NCBI GenBank assembly: GCA_020091685.1
Contig: CM034595.1
Location: 12,390,525-12,454,524, forward strand
Direction of reading: 5' to 3'
From: Lutjanus erythropterus
Taxonomy: Eukaryota > Chordata > Actinopteri > Lutjaniformes > Lutjanidae
Length of the DNA stretch: 64,000 nucleotides
Shown here: piece by piece, positions 39,292 to 51,691 of the stretch
How positions within the stretch are numbered: position 1 is the first letter of the stretch
How the letters are laid out: every line of letters begins with the position of its first letter
Notes under the pieces: generated by a model
Databases searched by the model: none
Seen by the model: only the letters and a program-made list of their open reading frames with translations
What the model was told of the DNA's origin: nothing
Position numbers and translations under genes: made by a program

Positions 39292-39630
39292 GTACGTGAG
39301 ATAACACAGACATGTACAAAAAGTTTCAAGAGAGTCAACAACCTTGTCTTGTACACCTTTACAGTATTCTATGGTTTCTCATGATTTCTCTTGGCCCTAG
39401 GATTTTGTATTGCACTATATGACAGATAACTATTAAGGCTGTCATGATTTCATTTCTAAATTGAGAACTGATTGAGATGAGCTGAACTGAAAATGGACTG
39501 AAATCAAAAGCAGGATCTGCTTTTTTTTTCCTCTCCACCCCCACCTACTTGTGCACGTCCAGCGTGCGCGTCCAAAGAAAAAACACAAACAAACCAACAC
39601 TTCAAAGATGACACAGCACAACTCGCTTTT
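39292..39630. other. rspo2: Start of the 1.6-kb Fu2-TSP1 intron
   Basis: Opens with donor GTACGT; otherwise nothing is recognised. Confidence 0.6.
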
Positions 39631-40549
39631 CAGTTTGAAGAAGCTGAGAGCGGCACCAGTATGTAAGCTAAGAAATGACCTGTTATGGACAAAGGTCAGC
39701 AACAAAAGGTATTTTGGCCACTTAAAAAAGGTCCACATAAAAAAATCAATATCAGTCTCAGGGTACACTATATTTAGAATGGTTTCACTGCTTTACTTTG
39801 CCTTCAGACAGCCTTTTATGACAGGAAACTGCCTTTATATAAGCCAAATATTGCCTTCTCCAAACTCCACAGGCAAAATCAATGATTTTACCTCACAGAA
39901 CACAGGAGTTGCTGGTTCTACTGTTACCTTGTTCTATTACTTTGTTTATGGGTTTTTGTGTGACTTCAGTAAATCCAAAGTATAACTTTAAAACACAGAA
40001 GTCACACAATAACCCAAACAGACTAAAAGATCGAGGCAGTGGTGGACTGTGCTCTGTGAGGTAAAATTGCTGATTTCACTCTCACTCTTTTGAGAGTTTA
40101 TATAACAGCACTTTCCTGTTAGACAAGGCTCCCTGCTGGCAAAGTTGTGACAATATTCTTTTTTTGTAAATTATATTTATTGCTCATTTCATTATTTAAC
40201 AAGACAGTAATTGCACACAGCAACCAGCAGATCGAGTAAATACATAACAACATTAAGATTTACATATCCTAAAATAATAAACTTAAAAAAAAAACAAAGA
40301 ATCTCACATCACACCCATAAAATATCACAGTGGTAAAGTATAGAAAAAGACAAAATGGCTCACATGGTTGTAGTGAGAATATTCTAAATGTAGCGTATGC
40401 TTAAATTGATAATGTGGACTTTTTTTAAGTGGCTAAAATACCTTTTGTTGCTGACTGGTAGTGTGTCGACCAGCATCGACTGTAGGCCATATGCACTATT
40501 GATAAGTACTTCAAGTACCCGCTTCAAATAATCCAAACTGTCCCTTTAA
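39631..40549. mobile_element. Left-truncated relative of the 26731 TTAA MITE, with an insert
   Basis: The body follows 26827-27576 in order: GCACCAGTATG, TCAATATCAGT, ACTGCTTTAC, TATATAAGCCAAATA, AACACAGGAGT, then AAGTGGCTAAAATAC. The right end, reverse-complemented, starts AGGGACAGTTTGGATTATTT and adjoins TTAA at 40546-40549. The left inverted end is gone. A 218-bp retroposed piece (40160-40377) interrupts it. A 144-residue open frame across its left half is a chance frame. Confidence 0.8.
40152..40385 (-). mobile_element. Poly(A)-tailed retroposed fragment in minus orientation
   Basis: The insert (40160-40377) is flanked by AATATTCT on both sides (40152-40159 and 40378-40385) and breaks the surrounding MITE. 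Read on the minus strand it ends with GAGCAATAAATATAATTTAC and then a short A-run, that is, an AATAAA polyadenylation signal just before a tail. This is the signature of a reverse-transcribed RNA 3' end. The source could be a LINE 3' end or a host 3' UTR; I do not recognise which. Confidence 0.6.
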
Positions 40550-40878
40550 AAGTTAATATATTGTTCGATTGCAGTTTAAATTTGCCTGCACAAAGAAAAA
40601 ACAGTAATGCATTCATTTTGTGCTTCCTTTACCTGTACCATTTTTAAATTATTGTTTAAGCACCAGTATTGAAAAAAACAATACCCGACCCTAGTAGGCC
40701 TGCTTATTTTAAACTTATAAACAAGCAGTTCAGCTGGGACCACACACAAAGAGGTTACTGCACCTCAGTAAAGCTCTTTCACCTTGTATTAAAGCTTGAC
40801 CCAGGGTCTTTGCGTTACCTCTAAATTGCACTCTTCTGTGGTTTAACTGCACATCACTGTTCCCGTGTGTCTCTGCAG
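40550..40878. other. rspo2: Intron end before the TSP1 exon
   Basis: Non-coding; ends with CCGTGTGTCTCTGCAG, a typical acceptor. No other feature is seen. Confidence 0.65.
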
Positions 40879-41067
40879 AGGGCTGCGAGGTGGGTCAGTG
40901 GAGCGAATGGGGAGCCTGCACCAGGAGAAACAAAACCTGTGGCTATAAGTGGGGTCTGGAGACCCGGACGCGGCACATTGTAAAGAAACCACCCAAAGAC
41001 ACAATACCCTGTCCCACCATCGCTGAGTCCAGGATGTGCAAAATGGCCATGAGGCACTGCAGGAGAG
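40879..41067 (+). CDS. rspo2: R-spondin 2, internal exon encoding the TSP1 domain
   Basis: This 189-bp exon completes a GAG (Glu) codon and encodes 62 residues, GCEVGQWSEWGACTR to MAMRHCRR, ending with one base (G) of the next codon. The acceptor is CTCTGCAG and the donor GTAAGG. It matches the thrombospondin type 1 domain of human RSPO2 (about residues 144-205): the WSEW tryptophan motif, KTCG, KWGLETRTR and CPTIAESR blocks are all kept, with all the cysteines. In R-spondins this module binds heparan sulfate proteoglycans and supports LGR-independent signalling. The last exon, which should encode a Lys/Arg-rich tail, is expected downstream but was not identified before 64000. The frame reads through the donor into a stop within the intron, as expected. 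Confidence 0.96.
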
Positions 41068-44000
41068 GTAAGGATGTCATGCGGCCATATGTTGATGCTT
41101 ATGAGAAAAATATTCTGTCAGTCAGTCCCCAATCCATCCACGTTCACTTTACACTACTCTGGTGAATATTAAAGAAAACAGCCCACTCATCCCATAGGAG
41201 AAGCCTTTCCCCCACTCTCAGAGTTCCACCTGTTTCATGTAACCCCTTGTACCTTGCACTCAGCCTTGTTTTTTCACTGTCTGCGTTTTTGAGGCGCACA
41301 GTGGCGTTTCCGTGCATGAAATATCAGTATTTTTCCATGGCGGGCTTGTTCGAGCCAGCTCTTTTTCTGAGGTATATTTTTCCCCCCATCTCCCTTCCTC
41401 TCCTCCGCAGAATTCTTACGAACTGCAGGTTTCCTCAATGGCCGTCTCTGTTTCCTCCCGTCAGCTCGAGAGATATTTGTGGTGCACACAGCATGTATGT
41501 CAGGCCATTAAATGAGAAGTCAAATCTGGAATTTCTCCGTGTGTGAATACTGCTAAGGGAAATATTTCTTTTTTCGAAAAGTAAACCATTTCTCTCAGAC
41601 GGTCCAAACACACCATTTGGGGGTGATGGCCTCAGTTAGCAGTGCTTTTAAAATAAATGTCTTTTCCCTTAATGTACTTCTACATCTCTCATAAACTTTG
41701 GATTAGGATAGGCCAAGTGTAAATATTTAATTCACCAAATAAGGAAGCAATTACGGTGGCAGATATCATTCAGGCTGTCAAAAAAAGAAAAACATTGTTT
41801 AACAGAAAGAGGAAAATATTCTAACCTCGAGGATTTTTCTCCATTTTTGGCCTGGAGTGTTGAATGGGAGAATCATTTAGTGAAGTGGTGAAAGAGTAAA
41901 TAAACTTGAAATAAACCCTGATAGTTTCTCATATTTCAGCACTACTGAGGCAGTCGCTGCTCTCTGGGTTGGAAACTGTGATTGCATGGCACATTTAGTT
42001 CCTGAAGCCTCGTCCTGTTTGTCAGGCAAATTCTCCCCAACCCCCACCCACCTCTTCGTGACTTTGCCGTGCCTGCTTGACCTTTTCCAACAAACTTTAT
42101 GACCTTCTTTAATTAAAATTTGGCATTGTTGTGCATGGTTACTGCCGTCAATTATCTCAAGCATGAAGTCACTGATGGGAAATTGTCATGAAGTCTAAAC
42201 TGAGTGCATGGCAGGACCATTCTTCTTCAGACCTTTAGAAACCGACACGTCCGTCTTACTTAAAGCTATTCTTCCCTGGTGATGCTGCCATTGCAAACCT
42301 CCCAGAACAGTCCCCCATTCAATGACTGAGTTACGTCTCTGTGGAAGATCAGTGGCCTCAGCTGTGTGGTTAGGAGCTGTGTGTAAAAGTGTCACAGTGT
42401 GTGTGCATCTTAGGGCTCTCCGGGCTCGTGAAGTGCTGCGGTGGCCCGTTTAATAAAGGTAAATTTCAGACTCAGGCATGTGTTGTTAATTCCCCGCTGC
42501 TCGACCGCTCCCCACTTGGCCAAAGCCAGTGAAACGCAACACTCTTCAGTTCAAATAAATACAATGTAAAAATGTAAGCGGCTGAAGTCGAGCGGGAGGA
42601 GATCCAGGGCCGTCGCATGGGAGCTCGACCGACTGACATTGTAAAATAATCACTTCCCGTGACTGATAATAAAGCGTACTCCGATGGGACCCTCTGAAAT
42701 GCAGGTGATCAGGAAGTGTAGGTTCAAGTAAGGGCTGCCAATATGGCACGAATTTACGGAAGCCCTGAAAGGCAAGAGAGAAAAAGAACTCCCTCTTCTG
42801 TCTAATCTCTGTCTGTCTGATCTAAACTGTTCAGAATAAGCTTTCTAAGTTCCTTAATTTTTCTTCATCTGTGAAAACAGGTGGGAAAAATGTTTTGGCT
42901 TGTAATTTTTTTTCATAGTTTTTGTGTTTGTTATAACACTAACAAGCCACAACAAGCAGATGTCGATTCTTGATGCTAATTAAAATACATTTCTAGCCAA
43001 AAGAAAGATCTGACAGTAATAGGGATGTTCCTGGTGACTGATTTCCACCAGCAGTCTGCTCTCCTTGCAAGTAAACATCCACAAGCCTGTGCAGAATGTG
43101 TTTACGCATGGCTTTGGTCAAGTGGTTATATGCCAGTTTATTCTGACACAGCCTACATGCAACTTTATTTTCATTTTATAGATTAAAGTTACTTAGAACA
43201 TGGATTTGTGGTTCACTTTGGCCTTTTGTGGCCGAAGTGAGTATCACAAAAAAAACAGATCCTAATATATTTTTTTCACCTGCCAAAACGTTTTTGAAAA
43301 TATAATCTGCCAAAACATTTTTAAGATGAAAAAAAAGGAACTTTCAAAAATTATCCAGGAAAACTTTTTGTTCCACCTGTTACTTAGTCATAAACACAGA
43401 AGAACTCAGACTTAGAAAGTGGATCATCAGTTGTTTTTTTCTCACTTGTCTCTCAGGGTTTCCATGTAAAATGCCTGGCTGGATGACCTTTTAAATTAAA
43501 GCAATTGCAAGAACTTTGCAAGCCATAGATCCCACATACTTACTGAAAAAATAGGCTTTGCAATGCAATATGAGTTTGAATCTGAATTTAATCTTTAAAT
43601 GGATATTAGAAAGCTGTAACCTCAATGTATGGATTTTGTATTCAGAAGTAAATATAAATATAAGAAGTGCTTATAATGATCACTTGTAACTCAAGACAAT
43701 CTAAAAATGAACATTTTTATCAGCTCCTCTCTCCGGACACCAGACACCAATGTTTAGGATAAGCATGGGATTATATAACCGCAGACCGTAAAGATGCTGT
43801 GGATTAAACGGAGACAGAGGAAGCAGCATGTAGGTATACACTATTTATGGAAATGCTTATCTGATCACCCTGGCTTGCATTTCTACATTTCTACGTATTT
43901 AAATTACACTGGACGTCATTGACAGATCCCTGTCTCCCAGCTTAGCCACGGCGCACAAGGATAGCACGAGTGATCTTCTTCTTTTCCCTCTGTGTCGGCA

Positions 44001-44914
44001 AAGATCTAATCCCTGTGTAAAACATACACAGGCAGAAGAGAAAGTAAAGCCCAGATGATGTCAAGAGGAGAGGCATTTTCACAGCAAACATGACGAGTTG
44101 TGTAAACCGTGTCTGATGCGTTCCGTACAAGTTGCCGATCAGTGTAAACACCGTATATCATTCGCACTGCTGGGATTCATTTGCTGTTCTCAGCCGGAGT
44201 TTGCCAGAACAGCAGTGTCCTGATAAAACACTCACGAAAAGGGCAGGGAGAGATTGTGTGGAGCACACGCACAGACAAAATATGAAATAACTGTCAAGAT
44301 AATTTTAAGCAAACATTTGAAGTTCCGGTAAAATAAAATGGGAGTTTGGTAGGTTTCCACCAGCTGGGTTACACGGAATATTGAGGGAATATTTCCGAGG
44401 AAGTAGCATATAAGTCTTGTAGTGGGCAGATATGTCACGCAAACAATTTCAAAGCGTCTGAAGCCATATTGGATAGACTGACTTGCTTGTATGTGGCAAC
44501 AAGATTAAACAACTGTACCAATATTTATTTGGAAAAAGTGTTCCCACTGCTATGACTTCTGAAAACATCAAGTTAGTAGGAAACCTCCCAATGTTGATGA
44601 AAATCTTTGTGCAACTTCACATGTCAAACAAAGCACTTTTAGATCTACACATTTTGCATACTGCTTTTCATCTTTTGTTGACCATCTCTTAGTTTTTGAA
44701 CACAAATGGAATTATCTCTGCTATAATTTTTTCCATCAGTAATGTAATGTTAGTTATTCGTGGTTGTCTCACGCAACTTCATCGGAAGTGGGTCTGGGGA
44801 AGTGTCAACTCATTCAGAATGAAAAGCGTTAACGTTAGTTGCTTTAGGAAATGAGGGGAAATTAATAGATTCATGGTACACTAAATAACAGATTTTGAAC
44901 CGTTGGGATTGGAG
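41068..44914. other. rspo2: Downstream rspo2 intron, low-repeat
   Basis: About 3.8 kb after the TSP1 donor with no exon or nameable repeat. A short palindrome around ACTTTGGCC…GGCCGAAGT lies near 43217-43240. Single-copy-looking GC-balanced patches occur near 41200-41520 and 41940-42760. Confidence 0.5.
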
Positions 44915-45030
44915 GAAGGTGTCAAATATTTTAAAGTCAAAAGGCTCAAGTCCAAGTGAAGTCCAAGTGTCTTTTTGGATTTTGTTGGGTCTGAAGTCAT
45001 TCAAATTTGTGACTCAAGTCTACACCTCTC
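44915..45030. repeat. Diverged CAAGTCC-type dispersed repeat
   Basis: The stretch contains GGCTCAAGTCCAAGTGAAGT and GACTCAAGTCTACACCTC, typical of a fish repeat built from AAGTC units. Short and degraded. Confidence 0.45.
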
Positions 45031-48000
45031 AAATTCTGCCATTTTTACCCAGCTGTTTAAATCTGGTGCATAATTTCCAAATAATGCTTGAATGGAAAAT
45101 GTGCAGCACAATCCCGAGAGAAATAAGAAAGTCTCATGACTGCTTGGCTGGCGTGCGTGCCAGCCGTTTGCATTGTACCCCTGAGACAGTAAAATGCTCT
45201 TCTATCCTGCAGATCCCTGGAGTGGTGCTCTGGACAGGCTATAAACAATAAAGAGACTTTATTAATAGCTGCTTCGGTGCTATCAGCATTGACAGCCTGG
45301 GTTCCCCCCTTCTCCGTCTTGTGAGCTGACGGGAGGAGAGGAGAGGAAAGGTGAGGAGACTGATAACACTGCAGCACCCGGCTGCTCCATATTGATGCCA
45401 TTAAGGAATTCCCTACAGAGATTTCCCAGCAACCCCTGTCATCAGATTCACTGGTTTACAAACAGATGCGTGTGACAAGTTCAATTCCTCTCCCTCTGCT
45501 TCTTTTTTTCTGCTGCCTTGTGTCGCCGATCAATCCATCTGCGTACTTTCCTTTATTCCACTCCTGCCCACCCACTCTACTATAATCTTTGAACAACAGC
45601 TGCTTCTGCTATGCCAGTGACATTAGATGTTGAGTAAACAACTTAAAATGTTAAAGCTCTCAAAACTCCCACTCTTACTGTAATCCCTGAGATTTGTGAT
45701 TTAAGAGGGAGTAAAGTCCAACACAAACAGACCATTGCAACTCAGGCTAATTTCCAACAGTTCTACAAATCGGCTTTCAGATTCTCAGACTGCACCAAAG
45801 TCTTTGTGGGAGCAGGCCAGAGTGACATTTGTGCAGCTCTGCTTGAGACTTTGTAGGTAAAAAAGTAGATTCAACGGGCCTCATGCCTCAGATTTGTTCT
45901 TAAGTGGTGTGTACGAATGATTTAGGAGAACTTGTCACATTCACCAATTTTCTCAGGATTTGAATTTTCACTTGTTAATTTACAAGCGTTCTGGACCTGT
46001 CATACGACTCGTGTGCAGTTAGTCTGCTGTTGTCCAACTATGACTTCACTAATGACTGTATATTTCATTAGTTTGAAGACACTTCATAATTTTGTTGACA
46101 TTATCCTGTTTGATTGCATTTCAAATTATGATATAATTCTTTTTATAAAGCCAGTCAACATTAGGTACCTACTGTCAGGCCATTGCAAAAGTACAACATT
46201 GTCTATCATGGCACATATTCTGTTCCTGTGACGAAGACTGCAGCGTTTTTCCTGGTTTTTGGCTTTAGGAGGTTCGATAATTCCACTGCTGAAGCTGTCA
46301 AAATTTCCTTTATTGATCTCTGAAAGCAGGAATTCATTCTCTAAACTCGTAATGTTCTTTTTGTTCTTTAATTCCGTTTTCATGAATGAACAATTCCTGA
46401 CATATGGCCCAGGAAGTATAGCCTCATGCATGACCTAAGTCTTATGCACATACGTTCAACTAACTAACTGAAGAAAACGTTTGGATAAGAATGTGAAAAT
46501 GTTCTTGCACAAAGCCCATTGGTTGCATATTTGTAGTGCAGGAGGCGTCCAAGTCCAAAGTTAACCCAGACGAGAACAGAAGTTTTACACTGTGAAGTTA
46601 TAGAACATTAAAAATTCATAGCTTCAGAACAAATTTTAGAACTGATAACAGAAACATATTTAAATTCTGGGTTTTTTTTCAGAACATTGCAGCACAATTT
46701 AAATTCTAAATGTTTATGTGACTGCCTCTACAAGTCCATGAAGACTCCCAGCCACCCTGCTGACCTCATGGAAAGAAAATATAAAGAAAGCAGTAAGAGG
46801 CAGAGAGAAAAAGAATAAGCAAAAAGGAACATATAATGATTATCTTTGGCCACTGGATTATGTACCTGTACTTGGAGAGCTGCAAGCCTTTGTGGGAGTA
46901 TTGATCTCCCGTGTGTGTAACCAGAGACACCCTTTCTGCTGTAGGGCTCGAGCGAGGCCAAGCCCTCCATCCCATCAGTCATGCAAGTGCTCACATCCAG
47001 CCACCACTAATACTGTCTGTCAAAACTTCTGTGTGCAGTTTGTGTTTATTCTGTAACTGTGATAACCACGTCTCGCAGCCATGATGCCCAGTCTGTTCCC
47101 CCGCCATCAATTTGAAACCTTGGATAAACAAGTTTTGTTACACGTTCTGCGGAAGGGTGTAGAAGAGGATAAACCCACCTCATCACTCCTCCACAGTGTG
47201 ACATCTGCAAGGTCTTTGCATTTAAGGCCATTGGACTTAACAAATAGGCGGGCAGTTCTTTAATTTACCCCAAAAGCACCTACAGTCTAGTGCAGAGGAC
47301 CAAAGTGAATCCAGATCCGCCCCAGATCGACCAAACCCATGAGGATTTGGTTGGCTGGTGGGATTAACGCCAGGTTCTGTCTGTCTGAAGCCAGTCTGGT
47401 TCTGCGGTGAATCCGCAGTGGTGTGGACCTCCTGGTCTTCACCGTCTGCGAACCATCTGCTCCAAACTCTCTGCTCCTGTAAACCGATGCACAGAGCAAT
47501 GGTGATTGCCTCAAATCCGCTCTGGAGGAAGCTCAACCGCCTTGTCTGTTGCGCATGACGTTTGAGACACCAAACAATTCCGGTTACTGGCAGTCTTTGC
47601 GTACCAGCAAGCAGTTAATGCGCGTGCATGCTTATGAGCGTGTGACACACAATTTTGCTGTTTATACTTGCCGAGCCAGGAGGTTTAAGCTCTGGCGAAA
47701 GATGCCATTCACTTCTGAGCATTTTAGTTACGCACTCAGCATGATCACATCTGAGTCTGGCCTGTGTTTGGCTTGGAAACCTGACATCCAAACACATTTC
47801 TGCATGTGTTTTTGTCAGATGTAGCCTTCTGCCATCAGGCCGGCTTTTTTCTAAAACAGACACACGCTTTCAACTTGAGGCTAATTGATCGAACGTGTTC
47901 CTCATGTCTCAGCAGAAGAGCTCATGGTGCAGTTTGTCCAAGCCAAACAACAATCAAGCTCTGCCCGAGCCACCACTCTCAAGTACTTGAGAACAGAGGT

Positions 48001-50538
48001 TTGCACTTCTGTTCCTTCATGTACTTATCTCATTACTCCAATTAATGTTCCCCGGGTGTGCTCTACGGAAAGTCAGGACTTTTGGAAAGGAGAGCTGGTG
48101 CACAGATGACGATTCCCGCTCTGATTTCTGCCACAGTGGAATGACGGGTGATTAACGGCGATCTCTGGTCTGGGTAATATCACGGACAATCCGGATCAGT
48201 TCTTCCCGCCAGCGGGAGCAGAGTGAGGAGCGTTTTCCCAGGACAGAAGGAGGGCTCTAATTGGCAGCCACCCTGTCATACTGGCTATGTGTGCCTCACA
48301 CCGCAACCTGTTGTGACTGGGGGAGCCATGGCTTAATCTTCATTTAATAAGGCTGCTCCGTAGGAGCTGACACAGTAGCTGGTGAGAAGGCCTCAGAATT
48401 GTCTCCTTTTGGACAGCATGGATGGTGTGGCTTTGGACACAGGGCCAGGGTTGGTGTCTGACAGGGACAATCCCCCCGCCGACACCACCACCCACTGCAC
48501 AAGCTTGCATCGCTCATTTATTTAATTAACTGCTGCGGAAATCTGGTTGTTGAGACGAAAAAAAAAAAAAAACTCAAACAGAAGCATAATGATGATTTCC
48601 TGATGCTGCACACATGACTGCGAAGCTGTAAAGCTGAGATGACAGAGAGTATTTTGGAAGCTTTGCACGGTGCTGTAGTGAATACGAGTATGGGTAAGGA
48701 GGAAAGACACATCAACCTGTCACTGACTTGGCCAGGTCTCCAGCATCCCAATGCCAATGGCAGTTATGGTCACTGCTGCGGTCACAGTCACAAATTAACA
48801 CAAGTTCTGTTTCAGCTATCCCATATTTGAAAATCTCTGCCGTAGATTAATCTTTTTTCCCCCCATCTCTGCGCTTATGTTTCATATCTCCTCCTAACCA
48901 GATGAAAACTGATTATCTAGGCCCACGTCTGGACAGGCAATCAACACTTGCTTTATGCCGGTGTCCTCAAACCAAATCTTCGGGTTTATTTTTCTGCCTG
49001 TCATGCAGTTCAGTGGTGTTAAATCTTCCACCGGAGGAGAAAGTCATTACCAGTAGTCTCTGAGACTTCTCTGCCCCGGGTACATTCCTCATTGGGGGGG
49101 ACGATGCTGGAAGCTGAGGGGGAGACGGAGGAGGGTCACGTCTCTGATTAACTTCCCACTAAGTGCCCCTGCTCTCTGACCAAAATAAATATGGCTGCCG
49201 TCATTTTGTCAGCAACTGTCTTCGGAGAGCAATATTTGAAACACCCCATGATCCTGCTGGCTTTTATATGGAGAATCCATCGTCATACCACAGGCATGAG
49301 CCATAAACATGTGGAGGCCTTTCAAAGACCAGGGGGTGGAGGGATGGATGGAAGGAGGGAGGTGGAAGAGGAGGGGTCAGCAGCAGCGCTCGCTGGGGCT
49401 CCATACTCCACATTATTGTCATCTGGTCTTTTCCAAGCAGGAAGAAAGAGGAGGGGGTGTGAGTGAGGTTTTTTTTTCACACTCTTTGGCCTAGTTGAGT
49501 TGTGGTTTTGCTGAACTGCCTTTTGTAGACTCATGTACACACATTAGATGCAGCAGGACTCTTATTTGTTTGACTCACTTTATTGTGAAGTGTGCATTGG
49601 GAGCAATGCTCTGCCAATAAAAGCTATCAGATATCTTTCTAGAATACTTTGAATAGATTTGACAGCCAAGACATCATCAAAGGTTGATGTTTATACGACA
49701 GTCTGCACAGTTTCATGAAATCATGACCTAAATGGATCATTTGAATGCTTGAAACCTGGATACCCCTGCTCTATGGCTTTGTCAAAGAGGGGGAACATTG
49801 GTTGGGAGGCTTCCGTTGTCGTCTTCTGGCAGAAGAAATGAGGCATATGGGCCGACATCAACAGCCCCATCAAAAACAGACGTACGCAAACAAACAAAGT
49901 GGTAGCAAGCTGGAGGGGGGAAAGGAGAAGGAGGAGGAGGAGGAGGAGGTGGAGGAGAAGGGGGCGATACAGTACAGAAGTGGAATGTTTTCATGTTCTC
50001 ATGCTCCACAAACGGGAGCTATTTCCCCCCGCTGAGCAGTATATGGGCTGATATTGCCCATGACACGGTCGGGGCCGTAAAGCGCACCTTCAGTGAACGT
50101 TCCCTTGATGGGCAGTTTGTGCTGTTACACCCTGTGATTTTTTACAGCAGTCGAGACAGGGTCTGCGTCTTTATAGGGATGGATGGCAGCATCTTTGAAG
50201 TTGAGTTCAACTCACATACGGGGCTCTCTTTTTGGTATTTTATCAAATATCTGATGGATACCAGCCAAAGATGTGCAGTAAAGATATGATGGAGGTTTGC
50301 TCCTGACCACAGTTGCCTGAATTTTTTCTCATTTTATATCAGAAGGCTGACCACAGAAATCGATACAGTGAGGTGTTAAAGGATTTTATAGAACATCTTC
50401 AGGGGTGGCAATCTGTAAAACCTGTAATGAAACCTGCTCACCCTGCTATAAAAAAATTTCATTAGTATGGATTTGGAGTGTGCTATGATGGTCCAAATGT
50501 AGTATTAGAGGCTCCTCCACCCTGACAGGCGCACAACT
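45031..50538. other. rspo2: Long low-repeat intron tract
   Basis: About 5.5 kb with no element I can name. It holds a run of 16 A near 48560-48575 and a GAG-rich purine tract (49910-49965). GC-balanced patches near 47240-48420 and 48840-49200 look single-copy. No splice-compatible exon with R-spondin tail residues is seen. Confidence 0.5.
49910..49965. repeat. Purine-rich (GAG)n tract
   Basis: A run of A and G dominated by GAG/GGA triplets, from GCTGGAGGGGGGAAAGG to GAGAAGGGGGC. A Glu-rich open frame over it is only the translation of the repeat. Confidence 0.85.
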
Positions 50539-51691
50539 CTACACTGTAAAAAAATCATACAGGACTTTAATGGAGTCAGTTAATCTGTTCTCATTAATTT
50601 AATGTAAATAAACAAGTTGCATTTATTCATGATAAAATTTCTGGTGTTTCTTTTCAGACCACTTCAGAACTTATAAACAGGAGTTCTAACTTGAACTGAT
50701 GAGATGAATGAGTGTACTGTACAGAGTTCGATCAACTCATTAGATTAAGTTTCTAAAGAAACACAATCAGCATATTAGCAGACTTCCCAGTGTGAGAGTT
50801 AAAACTCTCCTGAGAAACATCTTTTTCTAGTTTTCTAGAAAACATATATGATGAAAACTTGCTGTGTCATACATTTTACAATGCGTCATGGTTTATTCAC
50901 AATAATGGAAACACTGCAAAACATGAGGAAGGTTAGAATTGAATTCTTCAAATTTCACTAAAAGTCACATGATGTCACAGTCATATGTTGTCTTTATAGC
51001 GCCAACAGGAACAGCTGCAAATTTTAAGTTAAAGGGACGATTTATCCCAAAATCAAAAGTTCATATTTTTGAATATGAATCTTACCTGTAGTGCTATTTA
51101 TCCGTCTAGATAGTTTTGGTGTGAGTTGCCAAATTTTGGAAATATCAGCTATAGAGATGTCCGTCTTCTCTCGATTACAATTGCAACTAGATGGCACTCA
51201 GCTTGTGGTGCTCAAAGCACCAAAAATACATTTAAAAAACTCAACAGCAACGTCTGTTTCTAGAAATAGTAACCTAGTTACTCAAGATAATCCGCAGACT
51301 GTGTTGTGAGCAGTTTCATTTAGGATCTGGACAGTAGTTCTGGTAGATTCTACTGCAGAAAGAACGTAGTTCCTGTATCAAACTATTCACAACAAGGTCT
51401 GTGGATTATCTTGAGTAACCAGGTCATGATTTCTGGAAAGAGACATTGGTGTTGACCATTTAAAATGGTATTTTTTTGCTGCTTTGAGCACCAGAAGCCA
51501 TCTGGTGCCATTTAGCCCCATTATATTTTAGAGATTGCAGACATCTTTATGGCTGTATCTCCAAAACTCAGCAACTTACACCAAAACTATCTAGATGGAT
51601 ACATAACAGTAAACGTAAGAGGAAAATATGTATTTTTTATTTTGAGCTGAACTGTCCATTCAAAACAAATAGTTTGTGTTTTACAGTGTAG
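50539..51691. mobile_element. MITE with CTACACTGTAAAA ends, hosting a fold-back element
   Basis: The left end CTACACTGTAAAA (50539-50551) and the right end TTTTACAGTGTAG (51679-51691) are perfect inverted repeats of 13 bp. ACACTGTAAAA ends are frequent in teleost MITEs. A fold-back TTAA element (51033-51658) occupies its right part. I see no matching target duplication outside, so the superfamily is open. Confidence 0.65.
51029..51662. mobile_element. Fold-back MITE of the AGGGACAGTTCACC family
   Basis: The left end AGGGACGATTTATCCC follows TTAA (51029-51032). The right end, GAACTGTCC, is followed by ATTCA, probably a decayed CCTTTAA. The two arms are reverse complements around a centre near 51345 (GTAGATTCTACTGCAG). 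The family is shared with 2245-3076 and 52848-53246. Confidence 0.8.

Noticed and set aside
39551-39985. 144-residue open frame, one of the longest in the window
   Set aside because: Most of it lies within a non-autonomous MITE, and its translation has no recognisable domain.
49745-50035. Glu-rich open frame
   Set aside because: The acidic run is only the translation of a GAG-rich simple repeat.
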